The notes under the pieces were generated by a model. The model searched no databases, was not told the origin of the DNA, and was given only the letters and a program-made list of their open reading frames with translations. Below, piece by piece: positions 35,100-48,089 of a DNA stretch of 64,000 bases. Origin of the DNA: Agapanthus africanus (taxonomy: Eukaryota > Streptophyta > Magnoliopsida > Asparagales > Amaryllidaceae); assembly GCA_030015575.1 (NCBI GenBank), contig CM057338.1, positions 309,507,827-309,571,826 of the forward strand, given 5' to 3'. Every line of letters starts with the position of its first letter. The first letter of the stretch is position 1. Position numbers and translations under genes: made by a program.

Positions 35100-37593
35100 T
35101 ACCAGTTAACCCTTTTGAAACATTTTCATGTTTTAGTCTGACTATGCGATGTTAATTGAAAACTGTTTTTCCAATTGGAATCTAACTCCAGGGTATGTAT
35201 TTACTAGATCAGTTCTCACATCTGCATGTTATTGCGGATGGTGAGTGGGAGTAAGATATTGGGAATTGGGTGATTAGATCCTCATTATATCGGAATTCGT
35301 TGTAATTAGTGATATTTGAGCAAATCATCTGGTTTTTGCCAGATGGCAAATATTTGGTTTTGAATATCCGTTGTTATGCACCAATTTCAAACTGATATAT
35401 CTGTACATTTATTTTATAAAGTGAGATATAACTTTTTGATATTGTGTCTATGACATTTACCTATATCAGTTGGTGATTAGGTAAGGTGCATTCAACAGCG
35501 GTGTAATTCTTCTTAACCATAGTACAGTTTTTCAACCTACGACGCACAGAGTTTGAGTTATTGAACTCAAAGGACTTATACAAAGTATTGTATGTTGTCC
35601 AGTGTCCATTAGGACAATGGGGTTGGTACTCGCACTGTATTCTGTTTGCTCATAACTTCTCTGATTCTAGACATGTATTTCGTTGAAATACAAGGTTCAG
35701 ATTTTGAGAAGTTATAGGTATAAGAATAAAGTAGAGAACCATTTATTGTAAGTATCAGGATTCTTCGAGGAAGTCAAAGATGTAGATACTTGTGATTGGT
35801 ATTCCATTGATAGTAATTGTTTTGAGAACTTGCTTCTCTTTCGAGTCACTCATATATGGATGCACTCCTAGATGAGTAATGTTGATTGTCCCCTTTCTAT
35901 TTGGTTGATATGCACTGGAGACAGCTGCATGATTTTGAATCTGGTTCCAAATTAGATTAGTGCTTTTTTTCTATATTAGATATATATAGAATCAATTTAT
36001 ATCTTAACGATGTTAAGGTATAGGAGTTGTCCGGCTGATGCTTAAAACCAGAATCCGGATAAACTCAAGGCACATTTCAGTAATGGATGTTTGTGGGTTA
36101 TCCCGAGCTTTGACGAGGGTTAAATTTCTACCATCAGGAAGATCAATATTTATATTGTTCTTGACTCGCCACAGTTTTAATAAAATGGATTTTTTTTCAG
36201 AAAAACATAAGTAGGAGTATGGTAGAACTGGAAGTGATTCCAGAACCACAAACGATCACTGAAAATTTAATAGAACCTAAGGATTCAATTAGTTTCGACA
36301 TTCCATTAGCCACTCCGCAGATTTGGTGGGTAACCTCAGGCACCCGAGAGGTACTTCGGTCTTCTCAGTAACGGTGACAGGGAGGTTCTTGTTTACCCAG
36401 ACTTGCCATTGCTGCTGTTCTAGACTATAATACCCGGCAGGAGGATGAGTATAGCATCGTTCTAAACAAGCTTTAGAAGTGCACGTGTATATGACTCTGC
36501 CAGAGGGTTGTTGTAGTCAGTGGGAGCAGCGGAAACATAGTGGGCAAGTAGCTTATGTCTATTTATAGACTAAAGCAGGTATAGCTGAAATAGATCATCT
36601 AATTTTGATGTGACAGTCATAGGCTTTAACTTCATCAGAATAGGAGATAGATCTGGTAAGAAGGTAGTAGAGAATGATGTCCGGGTATAGGGATGACATG
36701 CACTTGATAGGAAGAGATATTCCTATACTACGATCGGTTGTACTATGGTTGTCACAAAGTTGTTTCTCCATACAGGATATGGATGTGATATCAGGGTTTC
36801 TGGTTACTAGATCTATGGTTTTAGATCTAGATTTGGGAAGTATCTTAATTTGGGTATTTTGACATTAAATGGACGACTCCTGGCATGGTGGTCTACATAC
36901 AGGTGATGGGGTCAACCTCTTTAAAGGTGTCTTACAGACTAAAGGGGAGAGGGATCTACATGATTAGCATATCACTCGCTTAGGCAATTGGGTTAATCAT
37001 GAAATGTCAAGTACCATACCAGATATTATTTTTGCACTAGCTGCAATAAACATATATTAATCCAATCTTAGAGAAACATTAGGAAGCAGTTTATGAACAT
37101 AAGTGAATGTTCTTGGGATATGGTAACGGCAGCCTCCTTCAGGAGATGATTATCATTTCAGGCTTCCAAGGTGACCTGGATGACAGAGTGACTGTCAGAG
37201 TTATAGTTTTTCCCTCTTTTGAGGGACAGTATGTTGGACAGGTAGTCCAAGCGGATACTGAGGAAAGGATGGCGCAGGATACTGATTAAATTCAGTAGAC
37301 GATACAGTCTAAGAAGTTTGCTGGATTTGGAGTTCATTTGTGAACTGGGTCCTATCAGATATCCAAACAAATTCTAAGACAGGTATTGCTCATTTCGGGA
37401 GATAGCTTTCTCCGCGAAGTTGAGATTAAGAGAGATACAGAAAGAAACATTGGAGCGGATCCACTCACTGAGGCTATTTCTCGAACGCAATCATTTTCGC
37501 AAACGGGCTTTGCGAAACTGATTAGTAGAGAAGTTGGGTGTTCGGTATCACACGGGTTGTGAGTATGCGACATCGCAATAATTGGCCTTAAGT
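35100..37593 (+). pseudogene. Copia B coding remains, broken
   Basis: Scattered similarity to the integrase, reverse transcriptase and RNase H regions of Copia A, for example the GTGGGAGCAGCGGAAACAT segment near 36520, which has a counterpart near 19470. A polypurine tract (AAGTGCAAGTGGGAGA) precedes the LTR at 37607. Heavily decayed. Confidence 0.65.
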
Positions 37594-37606
37594 GCAAGTG
37601 GGAGAT

Positions 37607-39649
37607 TGTTGGCTATAGTGCCCTCAAGGCAATTATCATAGTCGTGGACTTATGATTATGATGATTGAGTGAGGACCTATACCGATAAAACAGTCTTACT
37701 CAAGATGATAGTATGCTATCTGGTTTGTCTTTATCATCATGTACATGTTGATAGAGCCCATAGGATTCTTGCTTGACTACCAGCATTATAATGGTGATCA
37801 TATATGTGGGAGCTGGGGTCTATAAGCACATCCTTAAATGTCCCTAGTCATAAAGTATCGAGACCGGGCATCGATACTCCAGTATAGACTAGTGTATACT
37901 GATCGAGACCCCGACGAGGGGCGGTGGCCAGGTCTCACAAGCCATTGGTGTTAGTATGTTCACCTAAGATAGTATACAGGTGCTCATTGGGTTATGAGTA
38001 CACTGGACGGACTCGCTGGGAACCTGCTAGTTGGTATTATACCTATTGTCAGATAGCAGTTCCCAGGTGACATGTGTACAGGTTAGTCTGTCAACCTGAG
38101 ATCGTCATTTGTCTCGTGTGAGTTCCCACTGTGCTTTGATTACTATCCTACCACGGCTCAAAAGAGTCGTGCAAACAGGTTTTAGTTGGGTACAGTCCCG
38201 AGCCACATGGAGGCAGTGATCGGATCGTCGGGGATTCGTCTCTCCCGGTATTGGGGGTTGATGTCGCGTTGTGTACGGATGGCCATCACCAAAAATCCGT
38301 GGCCACGGTGGACGAGAATTATCGATCCAGGATCGATAGTTTCTCAGGTGGTGATGGGTTTCATACCGACACTAAATATCACGTTGTTGGGGGTCTGACT
38401 TTATCCACCCCCTAGACTCGATATGCGATACTCTTAGACGAACATACCGGAATGTGTGGATATTGTCACTGACAGGCTCAGTAGGGGTTCAGGATGAGTT
38501 TGCTCGTCGGCCTCCCTTTCGCTCAATACCTGGGTAGCCGTTACGTACAGCTAGTGTCGCTGACGTGCTTGTGGTTAAACCCACTGCCAGTGTATTAACG
38601 AGTCTTTAGAGTCCCACACAGAGGGTTTTCACGGTTCAGGCGATATGGTGTACATGAGGTATGTTGATACATACAGGTGTCCGATTAAATATGTGCACAT
38701 GCTGCGCAGACTTTAATCGGACGGTTGATAATACTAGCGGCTTAGGATTAAGCCGGATTATTAAATCAGGTTTTGATTTAATAATTTATATATGTATTTG
38801 TATATACGTATTCTAGTATTATTGTTCACTTTTCGTTTTCTCTCTCAGCTATTCGTATTATGGTACGAATACGCGTATATGTATTTCGATACATGTACTG
38901 GGAAGTATTCCGTATTTTATATGGAATAGCTTCTAGAAGGTGGCCACCTCATTTGTATGATTTTCCAATTTTTGGAAATTCATTTGACTCACAAATGAGG
39001 TGGAGGTGTGAGGTGGCATTTGCATAGTGTTATGCATGTTCATGGCATGGGCTTGAGGTATGGTTGCTATTATTATTATTGAAAAAGGAAAATGAGTTTT
39101 TTGATGATGGGAGAGAGAGAGAGGGGCCGACCACTTTAGAGGTGGGGGTTAATTTCATTTGTTTGATTATTCATTACACTAGCTCTCTCTCTCACTCTCT
39201 CATGCTTCAAAGAAACTTAGCCATTTTTGTTGCCTCATGCCAAAGTTTTCCTCACTCCATTCATCTTCTTCTTGCATTGCTCTCTTGAGCACATGAGATG
39301 AGAGAATAAATAGTGACACTTTCATGCACCCCCACTCTCTATCGCTAGCGACTTTGGAGCGTAGGTTATCTCGTTTGTCGAGGTTGGAGCTTGCACCGTT
39401 TCCCTCGAGTGGATCATCGGAGATGAAGGAAGACCGGCAACCAAACATTATCAAAGGACCGCTAGGAGCTTGGAATGAAGACCGAAGGACACGGATAATC
39501 TCGGTATAACGATTCTAACTCTTAGTTAGCATGCTAGATTGGGGTTTAAGGTCGATCCGTAAATCGGGTAACGGTAGCGCCAGTTTAATAAATTTTTGTT
39601 CCGCATTTTGGCCGCGTTTCGATGGCCGGGGTGCTGCCGGAACCCTTCA
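37607..39649 (+). repeat. Copia B second LTR, full length
   Basis: 2,043 bp, from TGTTGGCTATAGTGCCCTCA after the purine tract to GGAACCCTTCA. It is followed by a Met primer site rather than by flanking DNA, showing that another internal region begins. Confidence 0.88.
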
Positions 39650-39989
39650 TGGTATCAGAGCCCCCCTTTAAACCCCTTACTAGCTTGTTTAAACGTGCTC
39701 GAAAGATCGATCGACGGAAATTTCCAAAATCACGATTCTGTTTTTTTGTTCTCTGCCGATTTTCAAAAGTGTTCAAAAAATATTTTCCAGTGGCTTAAAA
39801 ATCCGTGCAGGCGATTTTATGGGTACAGAAAAAATTTGGGCTTCTGATTCATCCAAATCGCCGCGGAACCGCCGCACTTACCCTCTATTGGCGGCGGATT
39901 CGTGGCCATTTAGTGGCGATGGGCTTCGAAATTTTTCCTGTAGCCCCTCGACTTGGAATTGTGATTTTTGTAATATCCTGTTTTGGCCC
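39650..39989 (+). other. Second Copia B primer site and leader start
   Basis: TGGTATCAGAGCC at 39650, then 340 bp repeating 25381-25710 with a few percent difference, including the GC-rich palindrome. It ends at GGCCC, where the G3 LTR begins. Confidence 0.85.
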
Positions 39990-40529
39990 TGTTCCCCTTC
40001 GAAAGACGTGCAAGACAGACGTCTTGCGTGAGATTCGGGGCAGATGCTAATAGGTGCTATCCGTTCACCTCTCCGAAGATGCCAAGTTGATTTATGGCAC
40101 CGTGTATCGAAGGTTTAAACGGATGCGTCCGATGTAGCAGACTTCGTTAGATTCCCCCTCGCTTGAGGGGTTTTTTTGATTGTGGGGACGCTCTTCCCTG
40201 CAGGCGCAAGCCCCTGCAGTTAATTACGCTACCGCATTGCGGTAAGAACTTTCTCCTTCTCCATATGGTCACTTCGTGTCGTGTGTGTTTATTTTGTGTT
40301 TGGTTGCCCGTGGATTGTATACGGAGATTAAGTTATGTCGTCGCCCGTAGGACGTGGATTAGTCCAAATCCGTATCTTTCTTAGATTTTGGTTTGGGGGT
40401 GTGTGTTTAAGGATACGTTAGCCTTATTTGAGACTAAGATCGACTTAAACGTTCGTTAAGGACACATTAGTCTAATTTTAGACTAAGATCGACTTAACGG
40501 GATCGTTTAGATCCGACATGAGAGCAATT

Positions 40530-40870
40530 GGGGGCTCTATTGTTTAGTTTAGTGACATTGCGGTCGATAAGTAATTTAAGGACATTGCGGTCCAATATTA
40601 GTTTTAAGACGTTGCGGTCAAGGTTAAGGACATCATAGTCCGTGAGCTTAAGGACCTCATAGTCCGATGTTAGTTTTAAGACATCGCGGTCAAGGTTAAG
40701 GACGTCATAGTCCGTGAGCTTAAGGACCTCACAGTCCGATGTTAGTTTTAAGACATCACGGTCAAGGTTAAGAACATCATAGTCTGGTATTAGTTTTAAG
40801 ACATCACGGTCGAGGTTAAGGACATCATAGTCCATGAGTTTAAGGACCCCACAGTCCATAGTGGTGTGTG
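40530..40870 (-). repeat. 72-bp tandem array in G3 LTR
   Basis: Same unit as in G2, about four to five copies, again open on the minus strand (DYDVLNLDRDVLKLT-type repeat). Some units lack a sub-block. Confidence 0.9.
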
Positions 40871-41089
40871 GTTGTCGGGACCCGTCACCTCTCTGACGAC
40901 GTTGAGGGATTACAACGACAGATATCAGAGGAGTAAAGAGATGTACCCTCAAACCGGGTGTAAATTGATTTGGAGAGCGGTTGGGCTCAGTTCAATTTAT
41001 ATTGAGGACTTATGGCCAGAATTGGGCTAAGTCCAGTTGAAAATATTCAACATTTTATTTATATTTGGCCTGTTAGGCCTTTCCTTGGG

Positions 41090-41215
41090 CTTTGCCCTTT
41101 TAAACAATGCATAGCATTAGGCTTTTTAATTAAATGCATAGCATTTGTATTTGGCCTGTTAGGCCTTTACTTGGGCTCTGCCCTTTTTAAATAATGCATA
41201 GCATTTAGCGGTCCG
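41090..41215. repeat. AATGC-ATA-GCATT palindromes in G3 LTR
   Basis: Three copies of the short palindrome AATGCATAGCATT (one imperfect) and a repeated GGCCTGTTAGGCCTTTCCTT-like block. They take the place of the AGTGTT/AACACT array of G2. Confidence 0.75.
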
Positions 41216-41939
41216 ACAGTGCGCCACGTGGCCTGTAAGGCGCTTTGCGCCAATTAAGGAGCGCAAGACGCCAGCGCCTGTGGAGGTGACACGTTTCACG
41301 CTCTGCTGAGCGCAAGTTAGTTAGTGCAGTGCGCTGCGCCAGTACGCCGCGCTAGTGCGCTGCTGACACATAGCGCGCTCTGGTGATTTGCGCCGGTCCA
41401 AGAGCGCAGTGCTATGTTTTTAGGAGGGCAAAGCGCAGATTGTTCTGTGATTGACACGTGGCGCTCTCTGGTGACTTGCGCCAGTCCAAGGAGCGCAAAG
41501 GCTCATTTCAAAAGTGCCAGGCACTGTACAATAGCGCAAAGCGCATCTTGATCTGATTTAGATCAAAGAAAAGAGTTTTTCTTGTTCTAAAGAGGTTCTA
41601 TCTCAAGATTCAAGAACCAATGGTTCATCAAAAGGCTGTGCCTTTATATAGATCAAAAGATCTAATGATGAAGTAAATTACTTCTTTAATTTTTTGTGAT
41701 TGGATCTTTTTTGATCTTTTTTTTATATTGAAGATCTTGATCTTGTTCTTAGATCTTTAATCTTTTTAGAAGAAATTCTTCTTTTTGTGAGGTGTTTTCA
41801 TCTCTGTTCCAAGAATTTAATTATTTACCTTGAAGAAGATGATCTTCTTTCTTCAAAGGCTTGCCTTCCAAATTTTTCCCCCCAGAGTTCTCCCTTTTCT
41901 CTATCTCTGTATTTGTCTCAGACTTGGAGTCTAGGGGCC

Positions 41940-41947
41940 TTTATATA
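41940..41947 (-). promoter_or_regulatory. Probable TATA box of G3 LTR
   Basis: TATATAAA on the minus strand, about 610 bp from the minus-strand LTR start. Confidence 0.6.
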
Positions 41948-42134
41948 GGGCCAATTGGTTTGTTAAGTTAGTTACAGAGATCTTTCTCTGATTGATCTGG
42001 GGGATATTTTCTCACCGTTGGATCATTGATCCTAAGGCATCTGTTTTACAGAAGATAATCTTCTTATTTTAATAAGATTGGAAAGGTCTTTCTAGAATTT
42101 TAATTCTGATTAATTAAATAATTATTATTTAAAT

Positions 42135-42350
42135 TTTAGTGCTGGCGCAGTTGGCGCAAGCGCACCTGCGCTTGACACGTGTCGCGCAGCGCAGAGCGCA
42201 GCGCAACTGCGCTAGCGCGCCTGCGCTTGACACGTGTCGCGCAGCGCAGAGCGCAGCGCAACTGCGCTAGCGCGCCTGCGCTTGACACGTAGCGTTGCGC
42301 TAGTGCGCCTGCGCTTGACACGTGGCACACATCGCAGAGCGCAAGTTATC
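42135..42350. repeat. 55-bp GCGC-rich tandem repeats
   Basis: Two full copies and parts of a unit rich in GCGC and TGCGC words with TTGACACGTGTCGCG, able to form many alternative stems. Related GCGC-rich sequence lies at 41215-41540. Confidence 0.8.
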
Positions 42351-42379
42351 TGAAGCGTTACTTCCTTTAATTTGAATTT

Positions 42380-43150
42380 TAAAACAGAGCCTTGCTCTGA
42401 TTGGGGGTGCGCTGCCTTGGACGCAGCGCTCCTTACGCTGGCGTGTCTGCTTTTGACACGTGGCGTTCTGCGCGTAGCGCAAGAGATCTGAAGCGTTGCT
42501 TCACCTTTTGAATTTTGAAATTCAAATAGAGCTTTGCTCTGATTGGGGGAAACAAATGCCCCTCCCACCGTTGCGCTCACGTGGCGCACACGTGAGTGCA
42601 GCGGTGGCAACATCTGATCCATTGGATCGATCAGGAGTTGAAGGGGCGCTTGGGCGCTTATAAATAGGACCCTTGGTCCTTCTCAGATGATTATCATCTC
42701 CTTCAAGAACTTATATTTTCAGAGCCTTGCTCTCGTTTTCAAGAACTTTTAAGAGTTAAACTCTAGAAAAATCTTAGGTAAAAATTAACTTAATTAAATC
42801 AATTTTAATTAACAGAGCCTTGCTCTTATAGATCTTTTGATCTAAAGAAATCCCCTTCGGGGTTTCATAAATAGAGTTTTGCTCTCAAGAATTTGTTTCA
42901 GGGTTTCTTAACCCATGAACAGAGCTTTGCTCATTGAACAGAATATAGGTCTTTTGATCTTCTGATGATGAACTCTTAAGAGTTTTTCATGGATCTTTAA
43001 GATCCCAGAACTTTTAATTTTTAGGAATTAATTTAATTTTTTTTGATGGAATTTTCCATCATTATTACAGAGCTAGGCTCTTTAAGGAATCTTATTCCCT
43101 TGTGACCAGAGTTTGACAAGTGTCACTCTGTGACAGAGCTTTGCTCTGAA
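42380..43150. repeat. AGAGC/GCTCT palindromes
   Basis: About eight copies of CAGAGCCTTGCTCTG-like palindromes (near 42385, 42530, 42717, 42816, 42868, 42918, 43070, 43135), running from the LTR edge into the 5' part of the antisense gene. Confidence 0.75.
42659..42666 (+). promoter_or_regulatory. Plus-strand TATA box before the antisense gene
   Basis: TATAAATA in GCGCTTATAAATAGGACC, about 105 bp outside the LTR and pointing away from it, about 750 bp before the ATG of the antisense ORF. It could give the antisense gene its own promoter beside the LTR. Inferred from sequence only. Confidence 0.5.
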
Positions 43151-43411
43151 AAGAGAGATTTTCTCCTTGTCTCAAGGGATTTCTCACTTAATGAGAATAT
43201 TCTTTGAGAATTTCCTCATTAATTGACAGTCTCATCCAATGATGGGGCTGTCTTATTAATTGATGCATTGTCATCTGGATTTTATGTGTCCCCCTTTGGT
43301 CCCCTCTCCACTGTATTGCAGTGTGGTATAAATTTTAAAATACCCAGCATCGGGATTTTAAAATTAAATTATGATACTGATAACTGAATTTCGTTTTTCC
43401 TTGCAGGCAAC

Positions 43412-43936
43412 ATGTCTGCTGATCTTTCATTTCCGTTTTTCCACTCAGAGGGAGGATTCCCTGAGGCGCCGGTGGACCGGGAGGTTCTTGCTCTCATTAA
43501 AGATCACGACCCTGAGTACAAGAACCTTCACCTGTGGGGTAGGTGGTACAGTAAAATTATCAAGGGTCGCCGGAGCTTCTCTTGTGCGATGCCGTCAGAG
43601 CCGATCTCATCGATCCCATATGCAGATGTACCCCTGGTGAACTATGCCGTGGAGGTCGTAAATTGGAATTTGGAGGATCTTGTTCAGCTTTCGATTGCTG
43701 CCATTCCCGTGCAGCCGCCGGCAGCCGTGGATATTCTGGGGCGGCGCATATGCCAGGGTGAGTCGTGCTCTTGGGGACAACCTTATAACATCGGATTGAC
43801 CCCTCGTCTTTTGGCCGGGTACTTGCAGTGGGCCAGGTACATCTTGTCAGTGAAGAAGGCGCATTTGCTGAAGATTGGTCTGTATCGTGCAGTTTACGCC
43901 TCGCTGTTTGAATATCCTGCTCCTCCGACGTGGTGG
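43412..43936 (+). pseudogene. Antisense extra gene of the gypsy element, first part
   Basis: Runs opposite to the G3 element. The ATG follows TTTTTCCTTGCAG, a good 3' splice site, suggesting a 5' UTR intron. The 175 codons up to the copia insertion include HLWGRWYSKIIKG, a PYADVPLVNYAVEVVNWN stretch and WARYILSVKKAHLLKIGLYRAVYASLFEY. The last part resembles the start of plant mobile domain (PMD-like) proteins, a tentative link. Extra ORFs antisense to gag-pol near the 3' LTR are known in Tat-lineage elements. Copia C interrupts it at 43937. The gene is broken. Confidence 0.6.
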
Positions 43937-45864
43937 TGTTAGTTGTATGTATGCCCTAGAGGCCAGTATTGTACAGATGATGTATATTATATTGGATGCT
44001 TGGACATATATAGAGATGACTTTCTTGCTCGATATGATAATATGCTATCTGGTTGCTCTTTATCTTAACATGTGTACTTGTCTCTTTAAACTGTCTTATA
44101 GTTACATGTTAGTAAAGCCCTTAGGATGTGTACTTGACTACCTGGACTATGATGCAGATCATACTAGTGGAGATATGGTAGTCCATAAGTACATCGTTCA
44201 AGGTCCCTAGTCATAGGTATATCAAGACGGGGCATCGATATACCAGTGTAGACTAGCGTATACGCTTCTCGACCCATGAGATGGGCGATGCATGATCCCA
44301 TATCCATTGGTGTTTGACATCGGAGATGGTATACGGGTGCTCAGTGGAGACTGGGTACACTGGACGGACTCGTGGAGAACTCCCAGTTGGTATTATACCT
44401 CACGTCAGATGGCAGTTCTCAGGTGACACTTGTGCAGGTTAGTCTGTAGACCCGAGATCGTCATAGAGTCTTGTGTGATTCCCACTGTGCTTTGATTTCC
44501 ATCTTACCACGTCTATGAGGGCGTGCAAAACGGTGGTTTTTGGGTATAGTCCCGAGTCACATGGAGGCAATGAGCGATAGGAGGTGTTTCGTCTCTCCCG
44601 GTATTGGGGGTTGATGTTGCGCTGTGCTCGATTGGCCGTAACAGGGAAGTCCCTGGCCAGGGCTGATCAGAGATTTGCTGGTAAGTGTTACCAGTAGTTT
44701 CTCGACCCGTTATGAGCCTCACATCGGCACGACTTATCGGTTATTGGGGTCTGACGTTTACCACCCCTAGACTTGATATGCGACATATCAGACGAGGAGA
44801 CCGGACTGTACGGGAAGTGTTGCCGGTTGGCTCGACGGGAGTTGTAGCAGGTTCGCTTGTTCTCTTCTGATCGCTCAATACCCGGGTGGCCATTACGTTT
44901 AGCTGACCGCTTGCGGCTTGGGGGTGCTTGATATGATCATCACCAACTGCCGGCGTATTGACGAGTCTCAGAGTCCCATAATGGAGTTTCCTAGTCCAGG
45001 CGAAACGTTGTGGTGCGCATATGCGATATGCGCATGGACCCGATTAAAATACGCGTATAGGATACCGTATATTGATCGGGCGGCTTGCTTTTGGTTAGGG
45101 TCGTATGTGATATGGCCGGATTGATAAATCAAGTGTTGATTTATCATTTAACCATTAGCTTCTCACTTGAAATCCTTTCTTGAGTATGATGGATGTATGC
45201 ATGCATGTATACTTTCTTTATAGATTCATGCACATATGGATGTGCATACATACATACATACATACATACATCATCAATTATGGTTGCTTATACAAAGAAA
45301 ATGGTGGCAATATAAGACTCACACCATGGGTTTTTTATTTGGAATATTATTGTATTTAAGCTAAAAACAAAAGGAAAAGAAAAGGGTTAGTTTTGGATTG
45401 TTTCTACACTCTTCTTGACCTAACCTTTCTCACCCACCATTTAAGCATGGTTTACTCTTCCTTTTAGTTTTTAACTCAAGTACAATAATGATTCAACCAT
45501 GGTTTGAGATGAGAGATAAAAAATATATATTGATATATTTTCTATTTTCTTTTGAGAGTTGAACTTATCTTCTTCTCAAATTGCCATCATCTTCTTCTTC
45601 CTCTCTCTTTTTGCTCTCTAGTTTTTTGTAGTGAGCAATATACTCATCAAGATTGGATTTTGAAGTGAGAATAATAACCACAACATCATTCTACACAAGT
45701 TTAGCCAACTTGTTTAGAGTGTTAGCTTCATTTCGTTCACTTGATCGGATAAACTTGCAAGCTTGGACAAAGCGGACTCCGGGTGGATCATCGGTGACCT
45801 CGAGGAGTTCAAGCGGAGCTTTTTCAAACCCCAAGTAGCCGAGGAGTCTAGCGTAGGGAGCTAC

Positions 45865-48079
45865 TGTAGGGTTCCTAGGCACCCTAGTGAGGTCTCTAAA
45901 GGCATCGAACATGCCAATTTCAAAAAATCTAGGTGCCGAGAGACCCGACTACGGATCGTTTGCTAGAATTCTAGGCGAAAAAGCTAACTAGTTAACAATT
46001 AACTAAGGGATACGGATATACAACCTTTGTAGATCCGGTGCTCCACCTCCACGGCTCCGAGATGAGGTCCTCTCCGCTGTCCAAATCAAATCCGGGCTCT
46101 AGCGTCGACTTCATCGGAGAATAAGCGAGCTAGGTCGTCGATGTCCATGCCGAAGATGATCTACGTCGAGGCATCGCTAAATCAAGCTCCACCTTCACCA
46201 AGCCCTAAAACTTGTGAAGGAAACACACTCTACTACTTGGCAAGAGGTAGAGGATGAAGAAATAGGAAGTGGGTAGACTTTAGAATTGGATTTCTCACTT
46301 GTTTGCTCAATTCACCATTGATGAAGAAAGCTTTTTCTTCTTAAGTTCAAGGAAGAAGAAGAAGAAAATGTTATGATAAGTTAATTGAAAAAGAAAAGAA
46401 ATATAATCCTTATCATAACTTGAACCATGGTCAAGTGTAGAGAATAAATCATGGTTAGTGGGATGGTTAGGGTTAAGCATGAGACAAAATGGTAACTTGG
46501 TCAAAGTCTTCATGAAGCTTCATGAACAAAACAAAAGAAGCCACCATTTTCTCATTTGCTTTACATTTTCCAAAATGAATAAATGAATAAATAAATAGAT
46601 ATGAAAATGTAAACCCTAACCATTACATAACCATGGTTTAAACTTTACACAAAACACAAGTAAACATGTATCATCAAACATGATACAATCAAGTGCACAA
46701 AACTATATCGAATATACAATGTGCACTACCGAGTGAGAAAATCCATTTAAAGTGAACCGATACTAGTTAATGCAAAGTAATATATCAAATATATAATTAT
46801 GCATCAAATCATTAAATCAACACTTGATTTAACGATCCGGTCATATCGTATATAACCGACTAGTATGCAATGCATCGGTTTATCGAATCAACCCTTGATT
46901 CGATAATTAGGGTATATCGCATATAACCTAATCGATACATTCATCGCGAGAATGAAATACGGTATCACATACACGCATTATTCTCGGTCCTGCATATATC
47001 TCATATGCGCTCCTATTTCGTTTCGCTTGAGCCAGGAAACCTCTGTGTAGGACTCTAAAGACTCGTCAATACGCCGGCAGCAGATGATGATCATATCAAG
47101 CATCCACAAGCCGCAAGCGGTCTGCTAAACGTAACGGCCACCCGGGTATTGAGCGATCTGAAGATCGACGAGCAAGCCCGCTCACACTCCAGTGAATCCG
47201 ACCAGTAACACTACCGTACAGTCCGGTCTGATCGTCTGATATGTCGCATATCTCGCCTAGGGGTGGTAAACGTCAGACCCCAATAGCTCGATAAGTCGTG
47301 TCGATATGAGGTCTATAACTATTCGAGAAACTACTGGTAACACTTACCAGTAAATCTCAGCAACCCTGGCCAGGGATTTCCTGTTATAGCCAATCGAACA
47401 CAGCGCAACATCAACCCCCTATACCGGGAGAGACGAATCCCCTCCTATCGCTCATTGCCTCCATGTGACTCGGGACTGTACCCAAAAAACCACCGTTTTG
47501 CACGCCCTCTTGGACGTGGTAAGATGGAAATCAAAGCACAGTGGGAACCACACAAGACTCTATGACGATCTCGGGTCAACAGACTACTCTGTACCAGTGT
47601 CACCAGAGAACTGCCATCTGACGTGAGGTATAATACCATCTGGGAGTTCTCGGCGAGTCCGTCCAGTGTACCCAGTCTCTACTGAGCACCCGTATATCAT
47701 CTCTGATGTCAAACACCAATGGATATGGGATCATCCATCGCCCATCTGTATGGGTCGAGAAGGTACACGCTAGTCTACTCTGGTATATCGATGCCCAGTC
47801 TCGATACACCCACGACTAGGGACTTTGAAGGATGTACTTATGGACTACCATGTCCCCACTAGTATGATCTGCATCATAGTCCAGGTAGTCAAGCACACAT
47901 CCTAAGGGCTTTACCAACATGTAACAGAGAGACAATGAGTATACACGTTAAGGTAAAGGGTAACCAGATAGCATACTATCATGTCGAGCAAGAAAGTCCT
48001 CCCTATATATGTCCCAGCATCCACTACAATATACATCCTATGTACAGTAATGGCCTCTAGGGCATACATATAACTAACA
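45865..48079 (-). repeat. Copia D 3' LTR
   Basis: In window orientation starts TGTAGGGTTCCTAGGCACC and ends ATAACTAACA, next to the reversed purine tract ATCTCCCACTTGCAC. Confidence 0.94.
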
Positions 48080-48089
48080 ATCTCCCACT

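Larger units (their letters stand above)
23975..39989 (+). mobile_element. Copia B: Angela-like element, LTR-internal-LTR-internal
   Basis: Holds the inner part of a 5' LTR (23975-25380, its outer part separated by the G2 element), an internal region (25381-37606) split by a non-autonomous element, a full second LTR (37607-39649), and then a second primer site and internal start (39650-39989) that repeats 25381-25710. The order is that of tandem copia units sharing an LTR, as unequal recombination produces. The 1.4 kb of LTR that can be compared differs by about 3.5% by eye. Coding remains are heavily broken. At the right, G3 abuts it. Confidence 0.85.
39990..42554 (-). repeat. Tat-like Ty3/gypsy 3' LTR (G3)
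   Basis: 2,565 bp with ends TGTTCCCC at 39990 and GGGGGAAACA at 42554. It is homologous to G2, including the 72-bp array. On the minus strand a purine tract GGTGGGAGGGGCATT lies just before its start (42555-42570), marking it as a 3' LTR, so the element's gag and pol should lie beyond 64000. Left of it is Copia B, with GGCCC (39985-39989) as candidate target duplication. Confidence 0.85.

Noticed and set aside
42136-42622. Minus-strand ORFs rich in Arg/Cys/Ala
   Set aside because: They arise from GCGC-rich tandem repeats lacking stops by composition.
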